A DNA stretch of 64,000 nucleotides, from positions 372,001 through 436,000 of the forward strand of contig JADKGC010000004.1 in assembly GCA_016717205.1 (NCBI GenBank), read 5' to 3'. A program made the translations under genes and the position numbers. The stretch is from Candidatus Flexifilum breve (GTDB lineage Bacteria; Chloroflexota; Anaerolineae; Aggregatilineales; Phototrophicaceae). Under the pieces are notes generated by a model, which ran no database searches, was not told where the DNA came from, and was given only the letters and a program-made list of their open reading frames with translations. Shown here one piece after another: positions 50,639 to 58,552 of the stretch (the stretch's first letter is position 1; every line of letters starts with the position of its first letter).

Positions 50639-51076
50639 CGGATCAATCAGCAGTTCTATGACAATGGGCAGCCTGCCGAGCACCAGCTCATCAAGGTGAA
50701 ACACCGGGTAGAAGGTGTGCGGGTCGAGCCTCTTGCCATTGAGTATCGTGCCATTGGCGCTCTGTAGATCGGACGCATACACCCCGTCGCCTTCCACTTT
50801 GATCAGCACATGTTTGCGCGATACCCCGGCATCTTCGGCGTCAAATGGGCGCAGGTCGATGACCGGGGTTTCATTTCCGGACGGCGTAATTCGCCCCAAA
50901 ATTAAATTTTCCGTCACATCGGTTACAATGCGTACGCCAGCTGATCGCAGCACAAAGGCAATGCGCCAGGGGCGCAGCCGCCCGAGTTTGGGTTCTGTAC
51001 GCGTTGCTCCCATTGGCGCCACTGCAATCTGATGCGTATCGGTGAGCTTACCCGTCTTTCGGATTAGGGTATTCAT
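50630..51076 (-). CDS. FHA-domain protein
   Basis: The C-terminal about 100 residues form a forkhead-associated domain with the phosphothreonine-binding residues: ILGR, GVSRKHVLIK (Ser-Arg-x-His) and SANGTILNGKRL. The N-terminus is basic and unstructured. FHA proteins bind phosphothreonine on partners of Ser/Thr kinases. It is transcribed divergently from the large hybrid regulator gene, with 65 bases between them, so both may share a control region. No Ser/Thr kinase is in the window. Confidence 0.9.
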   Translation of the reverse strand: MNTLIRKTGKLTDTHQIAVAPMGATRTEPKLGRLRPWRIAFVLRSAGVRIVTDVTENLILGRITPSGNETPVIDLRPFDAEDAGVSRKHVLIKVEGDGVYASDLQSANGTILNGKRLDPHTFYPVFHLDELVLGRLPIVIELLIDPLS

Positions 51077-51141
51077 AGACTATTTCCTTTTGAGGATAAT
51101 TACTGTATACATTAACTATAGCATGATTTGGGAGCGCATGT

Positions 51142-54100
51142 GTGACGACTAAGCGAGGATTAATCCTACTGCTCACAGACAAGTCCGACCCGTGGGTGCT
51201 GCCGTATTTGCAGGAGAGCCACGAACTCGTCGCGACAGATGATCTGCCAGGCGCGGTGAAAACACTGCACAATATACGTTATGACCTGATTATGGCGGAT
51301 GATGGTTTTCTGCGCGACCAAACGCTCATGGTCGTCGAAGAGATCAAGCGCCGCTTTCCCACCTTGCCGCTGCTGGTGCTCTCCGACGCAACGGACCCCG
51401 ACTACCAGACCCAGCTGATTCGCGCGGGGGTTGACGATTTGCTCTCGATGCGCCTCTCCAAAGAGGAATTGGCCGCGCATGTGCGGCTGATGCTCAAACA
51501 GAACGAGCAAAACCGCGCGTTGGTAGAACGCAACCAGAAGCTGTACATGATCGCCTCGCTGACGCGCTTGCTTGAAACGAGTGACGAGCCGCGCCTCGTG
51601 ATTCTGAACGCCATCCATTTCATCAGCAGCTTGTTCGGGCTCCGCGGCATCGCCGTGGTGCTGCGTGAACGCGAGACCTTCCGCCTGTACGCGGGGAACA
51701 CCGTTTTCATCGCTAAAAATCAACTGTTTGAAAGCGTGCTGCATCCCGGAGAACACGATCCCTTCCTGTGGACGATGCGTAGTCGCCTGCTGCAAGTATA
51801 CGAAGACATCAGCCGCAATCCGAACTTCGTGTCGATCCCGATCTTTCCGGAGACGACTGCGGCGGCGATCATTCCGCTGGTGACGAGCGGGGATGTGATC
51901 GGCGCGGTCGGTATCTTCGCGCCGGAAATTGACAACGAAGACCTGTTCATCTACGAACAGTTTGCGGTGCAGTTTGCGGCGGGGCTGCGGACGGCATTTC
52001 AGCATCAGGCGCAGCGCCTGAGCCTCGAAACCAACGAACGCCTGCTGGATGCGTGGCACGCGTTTGCGAATGCCGCCGCCCCGCTCGATGTGGCTATGGC
52101 GCTGGCGCAGGTTGTCGGCGATATTCCGCTCGTGACGCGGGTGGTCACCTGGTTATTCGATGACCTCTATGCCGACAATTACAACGGGCAGGTGGTGAGC
52201 GAACTGCCGCGGCTGCGCGCGCAGGATGTGCTGTACGGATTAGGCTATCGCGCTGACCGGGAGAATGTGCCGCGCACGATTGCGCCGGGTGATGCAGCGG
52301 TTTTGCAGCCCATTCTCGCCGCGCTGGATACGCCGCAGGTGACGGTGCTGCCGATTGAGAATGTGGGGCTGCTGTTCGTCAGCCTGGTCAGTGGCTACGA
52401 ATTGGATACGGCGCTCGTCAAGCACATGGTGCAGATTGCCTTGTACGCGCTCCAGCGCATTCACCTGAATCAGGAAATCCTGAAGAACCATGCGCGGGTG
52501 ATGTCAGTGCTGGTGAGCATCAACGAGGGGATCTTCTTCGTCGACGAACGTAACCGGGTGGTGATCTGCAACCCGCAGGTGACCGAACTCACGCGCGTGC
52601 CAACCGGGCAGGTTGTCAATCAGGACTCGGATGTGCTGCTGCGCGCGATTGCCGCGGAGACGGGCGCGCCCGATTCAACGTTGGCGCAGTTGGAGACCGC
52701 GCGCAACCGCATTCGTGATACTGACGACACCGATTACCCGATTGTCACGGTCACGCTGGCGGATGGCGTCGAACTGCTAATCGATTTCGTCAAGTTTCTG
52801 GGCGATGGGGAGGGCGTGAGCTGGGTGGGCGTGGTACGCCCCATGAGTCAGCCGCGACCCGGCGATGGTCTGCGGCTCGACGCGCTGTTCGAACGCATCC
52901 CCTACGCGCAAACGCGCAGCATGCTCACGACGCTGTCCGAACAGCATGGCAATTTAAGCTATGGGGATCGACAGCGTCTGCTGGAAGATATCGAAGTGGG
53001 GGTCGAGCGCATCGGTCGCCAGTGGGACAATGTGATCGACCTGTACGGCCTGCAATACGGCGGGCTCGTGATTCGGCGCGAGGCAGTGCGCTTCAACGAG
53101 CTGCTCGAACGGGTGATCTCGGCGCGCACTTTCAACCGCGTGTTTCGCCAGATCAGCGTCGACCTGCCCTCCACCCCGATCATGGTGACGGGGGATGAGT
53201 ACGCGCTCGGGCGCGCGCTCACCGGGTTAATTCAGCGGGCATTGGAAGCGTCGCCCGCTGGCGTGCCGATTCACATTGTGGTGGAGAACGGGCGTGACGT
53301 ACTGGTGACCATCGAAGATATGGGAGCACCTATGCCGCCCGGTCAGCTCGAATCGCCGGAAGGAGAGAACGCCAACGTGAGCGTCTATATCGCCGGGGAG
53401 CTCATCCGCCGGAGCGGGGGACACATCTACGCTGGCGGCGGCGCGAGTCAGATCGGCACGAGCATCCGCATTCTGCTGCCGACCACTGATGCGCTGCCGG
53501 ATGCGCCGCCGCTGATCCCCGCCGCGCTGCTCGAAGGCCATGTGACGACGGTGCTGCCGCCGGTCGCCACGGGTGCTCCGCAGCGCGAACTGGAACGCAT
53601 TATGCTGATCAAGGGGCGTTCCAAGTTGGCGGAAACGCTCATGGACAAGCTGGAAGAGGCCGACTATGAGGTCATCGATTACACAACCGAAGATGAGGCG
53701 CTGCCCGCCGTCACCGAGGCGCACTGGGATCTCATCATCATCGACGCCAAGCTGAATGAGCGCAGCGGCAGCGACTTGTGTACGCGCATTCGCCAGCGCA
53801 GCGAAGTGCCGATCATTCTGCTCTCCGACGAGGTGACCGGGCAGGACAAAGCCGATGGTCTCAATGCGGGCGCGGATGATTACATCAGCAGCCCGATCAG
53901 CCATGACGAGCTGCTCGCCCGCGTGCGCGTAATTTTCAACCGCCGCCGCATCCCCGACCGCACGAGCGAACCGCTGCTCATGGATAACCTGTACATCGAC
54001 TTCGCCAAGCGGATGGTCTTCCTCGACAACCAGCCGCTGGAACTCACCCGCATCGAATACGATTTGCTCTATACGCTGGTGATGAACAAAGGGCAAACGG

Positions 54101-54270
54101 TCACGCACAAACAGTTGTTGAGTCAGGTGTGGGGGCCGGAGCATCAGGGCGAGACGCAGTACCTGTGGGTGAACATCAGCCGCCTGCGCAAGAAGCTGGA
54201 GCCAACGGCGGACAGCCCGCGCCACATCCGCACCCAGCCCGGGGTCGGCTATTTCTTCGACGCGGGGTGA
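51142..54270 (+). CDS. Hybrid REC-GAF-PAS-HATPase-REC-winged-helix regulator
   Basis: Domains in order: a receiver-like domain (1-115, DLIMADDGF), GAF (about 130-290), a poorly defined region, PAS (about 455-570), a DHp-like helix pair without H-box, a HATPase-like domain (650-790) in which the Mg-binding Asn of the N-box is Arg (LTGLIQRALEASP), a second receiver (815-935, LIIIDAKLN), and an OmpR/PhoB winged helix (945-1042, ELTRIEYDLLYTLVMNKGQTVTHKQLL). Both receivers lack the conserved Lys (LLSMRLS, YISSPIS). It appears to be a one-chain transcription factor descended from a hybrid kinase. The start is GTG with GGGAG upstream. Confidence 0.8.
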   Translation: MTTKRGLILLLTDKSDPWVLPYLQESHELVATDDLPGAVKTLHNIRYDLIMADDGFLRDQTLMVVEEIKRRFPTLPLLVLSDATDPDYQTQLIRAGVDDLLSMRLSKEELAAHVRLMLKQNEQNRALVERNQKLYMIASLTRLLETSDEPRLVILNAIHFISSLFGLRGIAVVLRERETFRLYAGNTVFIAKNQLFESVLHPGEHDPFLWTMRSRLLQVYEDISRNPNFVSIPIFPETTAAAIIPLVTSGDVIGAVGIFAPEIDNEDLFIYEQFAVQFAAGLRTAFQHQAQRLSLETNERLLDAWHAFANAAAPLDVAMALAQVVGDIPLVTRVVTWLFDDLYADNYNGQVVSELPRLRAQDVLYGLGYRADRENVPRTIAPGDAAVLQPILAALDTPQVTVLPIENVGLLFVSLVSGYELDTALVKHMVQIALYALQRIHLNQEILKNHARVMSVLVSINEGIFFVDERNRVVICNPQVTELTRVPTGQVVNQDSDVLLRAIAAETGAPDSTLAQLETARNRIRDTDDTDYPIVTVTLADGVELLIDFVKFLGDGEGVSWVGVVRPMSQPRPGDGLRLDALFERIPYAQTRSMLTTLSEQHGNLSYGDRQRLLEDIEVGVERIGRQWDNVIDLYGLQYGGLVIRREAVRFNELLERVISARTFNRVFRQISVDLPSTPIMVTGDEYALGRALTGLIQRALEASPAGVPIHIVVENGRDVLVTIEDMGAPMPPGQLESPEGENANVSVYIAGELIRRSGGHIYAGGGASQIGTSIRILLPTTDALPDAPPLIPAALLEGHVTTVLPPVATGAPQRELERIMLIKGRSKLAETLMDKLEEADYEVIDYTTEDEALPAVTEAHWDLIIIDAKLNERSGSDLCTRIRQRSEVPIILLSDEVTGQDKADGLNAGADDYISSPISHDELLARVRVIFNRRRIPDRTSEPLLMDNLYIDFAKRMVFLDNQPLELTRIEYDLLYTLVMNKGQTVTHKQLLSQVWGPEHQGETQYLWVNISRLRKKLEPTADSPRHIRTQPGVGYFFDAG

Positions 54271-54356
54271 AATCCGATCGGGGATCGAGTAAACTTCGGG
54301 ACAATAATCGTTAGCTTGTCCTGCAGATCCAGTGCGCCAGACGGAAACAGTTTGGA

Positions 54357-54382
54357 TGTAGGGGCAGACCGATGTGTCTGCC
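54357..54382. repeat. Palindromic dispersed repeat GGGGCAGACC...GTCTGCCC
   Basis: GGGCAGACC and TGTCTGCCC flank GATG and are followed by GTTTAATT. It is a terminator-like hairpin 87 bases after the regulator gene. Confidence 0.5.
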
Positions 54383-54459
54383 CGTTTAATTGGGCGCACA
54401 CGCAGAGGCCCCTAGAGGTCGGGCGACTGGAAGGGCAGCGCAACTAGACAGGGTTTACT

Positions 54460-55761
54460 ATGGCAACTCCTCGGGTGTGCGTGATCGGCGCGGGGCCGTC
54501 CGGCATCACGGCGGCGAAGAATCTTTTACAGGTGGGCATCACGCCCATCGTCTATGAACGGCAGAGCCAAATCGGCGGCAACTGGATTTACTCGCCACAG
54601 TTGAGCCATTCCAGCGTGTACGAGACGACGCATATCATCACCTCGCGCACCATGTCCGGCTATGAAGATTTCCCCATGCCCCACGATTACCCCGATTATC
54701 CGTCGCATAAGCAGGTGTTGGCCTATTTCCAGAGCTATGCGCGGCACTTCGGCGTGGATCGCTGTATTCGCTTCAACACCGAAGTCAGAAGCGCTGAGAA
54801 ACAGCCGGATAATACGTGGCGGATCACGCTCGGCGACGGGACAGTCGAAATGTTCGATTATCTGTTTGTCGCCAATGGTCATCACTGGGACCCGCGTTAC
54901 CCGAATTATCCCGGCACGTTCAGCGGGCAGTTCCTGCATTCGCACGAGTACAAATGCGCCGAACCGTTCCGCGACCAGCGCGTGCTGGTGATCGGCGGGG
55001 GGAATTCCGGCTGCGATATCGCCGTGGAGACCGGGCGCATCTCCGCCTTCACGGCGATCAGCATGCGGCGCGGCTACTTCATCTCGCCGAAGGTGGTCAT
55101 GGGCTACCCGTCGGATGTGCTGGCGGCCAAGTTCAACTGGCTGCCGCACTGGATCTACACCAAGCTGCTGCGGCTGACGCTGTGGTTGGCGATTGGCAGC
55201 AACGAGCAATACGGCCTGCCCAAGCCGGAAGAAGACATCTTGCACGTGCATCTGGTGATGAATTCGGAACTCCTGTACAACCTGCGGCATGGACGAGTCA
55301 AACCGCGCCCGGACATCAAACGCTTTGACGGACCGCGCGTCGAATTTGTGGACGGGCGCGTCGAGGAATACGACACAGTCATCGCCGCGACGGGTTTCCG
55401 CATTTCATTTCCGTTCTTCGACAAAAACTTCATCCACTTTGATGGCACGCAGGTGCCGTTGTTCCTGCGCATGTTTCACCTCGACCACCCGACGCTGTTC
55501 TTCATCGGGTTGTTTCAACCGCTGGGCTGCATCTGGCCGATTGCTGATCTGCAATCCAAGCTGGCGGCCAACCTGATCGTCGGGAACTATCGCTTACCTG
55601 CCGATGCGCGCCAGCAGATGCAGCGCGAGGTCGACCGGATCGCGCGCACGTACATCGACACGCCGCGCCACACCATCGAAGTCGAATACCATGATTTGCG
55701 CCGCGCGGTGCTGCGCGAAATTCCACCAACTGCGCCCTCGTGGGCAGGGGTTAACGCTTGA
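54460..55761 (+). CDS. Flavin-containing monooxygenase-like protein
   Basis: FAD motif GAGPSGITAAKNLLQ at the N-terminus, the FMO-type motif FSGQFLHSHEYK (F-x-G-x3-H-x3-Y/K), a second nucleotide motif VLVIGGGNSGCDIA for NADPH, and the ATGF motif (AATGFRISFPFF). At 433 residues it fits class B FMO or Baeyer-Villiger-like enzymes that oxygenate a heteroatom or ketone with NADPH and O2. The substrate is unknown. Its stop overlaps the start of the glycosyltransferase by four bases, an unusual partner. Confidence 0.9.
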   Translation: MATPRVCVIGAGPSGITAAKNLLQVGITPIVYERQSQIGGNWIYSPQLSHSSVYETTHIITSRTMSGYEDFPMPHDYPDYPSHKQVLAYFQSYARHFGVDRCIRFNTEVRSAEKQPDNTWRITLGDGTVEMFDYLFVANGHHWDPRYPNYPGTFSGQFLHSHEYKCAEPFRDQRVLVIGGGNSGCDIAVETGRISAFTAISMRRGYFISPKVVMGYPSDVLAAKFNWLPHWIYTKLLRLTLWLAIGSNEQYGLPKPEEDILHVHLVMNSELLYNLRHGRVKPRPDIKRFDGPRVEFVDGRVEEYDTVIAATGFRISFPFFDKNFIHFDGTQVPLFLRMFHLDHPTLFFIGLFQPLGCIWPIADLQSKLAANLIVGNYRLPADARQQMQREVDRIARTYIDTPRHTIEVEYHDLRRAVLREIPPTAPSWAGVNA

Positions 55762-56750
55762 TCAGTTTGATTTGTACGGTACTCAACGAGGGCGACCACA
55801 TGCGCCGCCTGCTGGATTCGCTGGTCGCGCAAACGTGCGCGCCCGACGAAGTGGTCATTGTCGATGGCGGCAGCCGGGACAACACGGTCGCCGTGCTTAA
55901 CGAGTATACGGATCGCCTGCCGCTGCGCGTGCTGGTCGAGCCGGGCGCGAACATCAGCGCGGGGCGCAACCGCGCGATTGCCGCGGCGCAGGGCGACATC
56001 ATCGCGGCGACGGATGCGGGCGTGGTGCTGGATCGGGAATGGCTCAAGCGCATCACCGCGCCGCTGCTCACCGATCCGGCGGTCGAAGTAGTGGCGGGGT
56101 TCTTCGCGATGGATGCGCGCACGGTCTTTGAGGCGGCGATGGGCGCGACCGCCTTCCCGCTCGTCGACGAAGTGGACCCGGAGACGTTTTTGCCGAGCAG
56201 CCGCAGCGTCGCCTTTCGCAAGTCGGCGTGGGCGACGGTCGGCGGTTATCCCGAATGGCTGGATTACTGCGAGGATTTGATCTTCGACCTGCGCCTCAAG
56301 CAGACCGCCGCGCCGCTGGTCTTCGCCGGAGACGCGCTGGCGTACTACCGTCCGCACGGCGATCTGAACAGCTTCTACAAGACCTATCAACGCTATGCGC
56401 GCGGGGATGGGAAGGCGAATCTGTTCCGCAAGCGGCACGCCGCCCGCTATCTGACGTATCTCGTCGCCATTCCGCTGATTTTCCTGCTCGGCTGGCGCGT
56501 TCATCGTGTCCTGTGGGGGCTGTATCTGCTCGGTGGGGCGGTGTATCTGCGGCAGCCATACGCGCGGCTCGGTCGCGTGCTGGAGGCCGCGGCACACAAT
56601 GGCGTGAAACTTGAGGCGACGGATCGGCTGTACGCAGCGGCGCTCGTGCCCGTGATCCGCGTGGTCGGCGATATCGCCAAGATGATCGGCTATCCGCAAG
56701 GCGTCCGCTGGCGGCGCGAACATAACCCACCAAAATGGAAAGACATCTAA
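55758..56750 (+). CDS. Family 2 glycosyltransferase
   Basis: GT-A fold motifs: SLICTVLNEGDHMRRLLDSLVAQT, VIVDGGSRDNTVAVL, the AATDAG metal motif, and a membrane helix about residues 230-265 (YLTYLVAIPLIFLLGWRVHRVLWGLYLLGGAVYL). It transfers a sugar to an acceptor at the inner membrane. The start is TTG overlapping the FMO stop (TTGA), with AGGGG upstream. It is translated with the monooxygenase; joint action on a lipid or polyketide is conceivable but not shown. Confidence 0.88.
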   Translation: MISLICTVLNEGDHMRRLLDSLVAQTCAPDEVVIVDGGSRDNTVAVLNEYTDRLPLRVLVEPGANISAGRNRAIAAAQGDIIAATDAGVVLDREWLKRITAPLLTDPAVEVVAGFFAMDARTVFEAAMGATAFPLVDEVDPETFLPSSRSVAFRKSAWATVGGYPEWLDYCEDLIFDLRLKQTAAPLVFAGDALAYYRPHGDLNSFYKTYQRYARGDGKANLFRKRHAARYLTYLVAIPLIFLLGWRVHRVLWGLYLLGGAVYLRQPYARLGRVLEAAAHNGVKLEATDRLYAAALVPVIRVVGDIAKMIGYPQGVRWRREHNPPKWKDI

Positions 56751-56759
56751 GTACACGAA

Positions 56760-56880
56760 AAAAACAAGAAAAGATTCAACGCAAAGGCGCGAAGCCGCCA
56801 AGACGCAAAGAACTTTATCCAATTGCTTTGCGCCTTCGCGTCATGGCGTCTTTGCGTTAAGTCTTATTCTTTTCTTGCTT
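56760..56880. repeat. Long imperfect palindrome between convergent genes
   Basis: AAAACAAGAAAAGATTCAACGCAAAGGCGC...is mirrored by GCGCCTTCGCG...TCTTTGCGTTAAGTCTTATTCTTTTCTTG over about 115 bases. It lies between the glycosyltransferase and glpK, which face each other, and probably ends both transcripts. It seems to be a further family of intergenic repeat. Confidence 0.6.
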
Positions 56881-58347
56881 TTAACCCTTTGTTCTCTCGA
56901 TGGCGCGCTTCCAGCCCGCATACAGTGACTCGCGCTGATCGGCGCTCATGGTCGGCTCGAACGTCCGCTCGACCGCCCACTGCCGCCCGATCTCCTCAGC
57001 GGAGCCCCAGAAGCCGACCGCCAGCCCCGCGAGATAGGCCGCGCCGAGCGCCGTCGTCTCGGTGACCTGCGGGCGCTGCACCGGTACGCCCAGAATATCC
57101 GCCTGAAACTGCATAACGAAGTCATTCTTGACCATGCCGCCGTCAACACGCAGCGTGGTGAGCGGAATGCCCGCATCCGCGCCCATCGCGTCGCACACGT
57201 CGCGCGTCTGGTAGGCGACGCTTTCGAGCGCCGCGCGGACGATGTGCGCTTTGCCACTGCCGCGCGTCAAGCCGCTGATGTTGCCGCGGGCGAACCCATC
57301 CCAGTAGGGCGCGCCAAGGCCGACGAACGCCGGGACGAGATACACGCCACCCGTATCCGGAATGCTGCGAGCGAGCGCTTCGGTTTCGCTGGCGCTGCTG
57401 ATCAAGCCGAGGCCATCGCGCAGCCACTGCACCGCCGCCCCGGCGATGAAGACGCTGCCTTCCAGCGCGTACTGCGTCGGCTGGTCGCCGAGCTTCCAGG
57501 CGACGGTGGTCAGCAGTTGATTGCGCGACGGAATCGCCTGTGCGCCCGTGTTCATGAGCATGAAGCACCCCGTGCCGTAGGTGTTTTTAACCATACCGGG
57601 CTGCGTGCACACCTGCCCGAAGGTCGCCGCCTGCTGATCGCCTGCCACGCCCGCAATCGGGATGCTGCCGCCAAGCAGCTTGGTTTCCCCGTAGATGGTG
57701 CTGCTCGGCTTGACGGTGGGCAGCAGCGAGCGCGGGATGTTCAAGCGTAGGAGGATTTCATCCGACCAATCACCCGTGCGGATGTCATAGAGCAGGGTGC
57801 GGCTGGCGTTGCTCACGTCGGTGACGTGCGCCCCGGTCAGCTTCCAGATCAGGTAGCTGTCGACGGTGCCGAAGGCCAGTTCGCCGCGTTCCGCGCGGGC
57901 GCGCGCGCCGGGGACATTGTCGAGAATCCACGCGACTTTGGTGCCGGAGAAATACGCGTCCGTGACCAAGCCCGTTTTGGCGAGGATGACCTGATCGAAG
58001 CCTTCGGCCTTGAGCGTTTCGCAGAGCGGCACGGTGCGGCGGCACTGCCACACAATCGCATTGTAGACGGGTTCGCCCGTCGTGCGATCCCACACGAGCG
58101 TGGTTTCGCGCTGGTTGGTGATGCCAATGGCGGCGATCTCGCCCGGCTGCAGTCCGGCGACCACCTGCCGCGCGACTTCCAACTGCGAGTTCCAGATATC
58201 GTTGGGATCGTGTTCCACCCAACCGGGCTGCGGGTAAATTTGTGGGAATTCGCGCTGCGCCGTCTTGACGATGCGGCCGTCATGGTCAAACAGAATGGCA
58301 CGGGACGAGGTGGTGCCTTGATCAAGCGCGAGGATGTAATTGGGCAT
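56881..58347 (-). CDS. glpK: Glycerol kinase
   Basis: FGGY kinase motifs: N-terminal ALDQGTTSSRAILFDHDGRIV, substrate motif TNQRETTLVWDR, phosphate loop TYGTGCFMLMNTG, FGGY signature region LRVDGGMVKNDFVMQFQADIL and ALGAAYLAGLAVGFW. It phosphorylates glycerol to glycerol-3-phosphate with ATP. At 488 residues it is full length. It stands alone; no glpF or glpD was seen nearby. It is divergent from the metal ATPase. Confidence 0.96.
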   Translation of the reverse strand: MPNYILALDQGTTSSRAILFDHDGRIVKTAQREFPQIYPQPGWVEHDPNDIWNSQLEVARQVVAGLQPGEIAAIGITNQRETTLVWDRTTGEPVYNAIVWQCRRTVPLCETLKAEGFDQVILAKTGLVTDAYFSGTKVAWILDNVPGARARAERGELAFGTVDSYLIWKLTGAHVTDVSNASRTLLYDIRTGDWSDEILLRLNIPRSLLPTVKPSSTIYGETKLLGGSIPIAGVAGDQQAATFGQVCTQPGMVKNTYGTGCFMLMNTGAQAIPSRNQLLTTVAWKLGDQPTQYALEGSVFIAGAAVQWLRDGLGLISSASETEALARSIPDTGGVYLVPAFVGLGAPYWDGFARGNISGLTRGSGKAHIVRAALESVAYQTRDVCDAMGADAGIPLTTLRVDGGMVKNDFVMQFQADILGVPVQRPQVTETTALGAAYLAGLAVGFWGSAEEIGRQWAVERTFEPTMSADQRESLYAGWKRAIERTKG

Positions 58348-58365
58348 GAGATAAATACCTTTGAA

Positions 58366-58440
58366 GTTAAAAGTTAAAAGGTAAAAGTTGAAAGAAAGTG
58401 CTCATTACCGACTTTTGACTTTCAATTTTCGACTTTTAAC
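58366..58440. repeat. AT-rich palindromic dispersed repeat, second copy
   Basis: GTTAAAAGTTAAAAGGTAAAAG mirrors CTTTTGACTTTC...TTTTCGACTTTTAAC. It is very similar to 44934-45010 and lies just upstream of glpK. Confidence 0.7.
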
Positions 58441-58484
58441 TCAGCAAGTGACAATTTGCCAGATTATAGCATCACTAACGTATG

Positions 58485-58543
58485 TTGATCTTCAAGTTAA
58501 TGTGAGTTAAAATAGAATTGTTGGTGTTGTAAAATGTAACAAC
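58485..58543 (+). promoter_or_regulatory. Putative promoter and operator of the metal ATPase gene
   Basis: TTGATC (58485-58490), 17 bases, TAAAAT (58508-58513) fits sigma-70. Downstream, GTTGT (58526-58530) and ACAAC (58539-58543) form an inverted repeat around 8 bases, placed where a metal-responsive repressor could sit. Confidence 0.45.
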
Positions 58544-58552
58544 GGGGCTTAA

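Noticed and set aside
53227..54399. 390-codon open frame on the minus strand
   Set aside because: Antisense to the receiver and winged-helix part of the hybrid regulator.
55587..56822. 411-codon open frame on the minus strand
   Set aside because: Antisense to the glycosyltransferase and the end of the monooxygenase gene; no motif.
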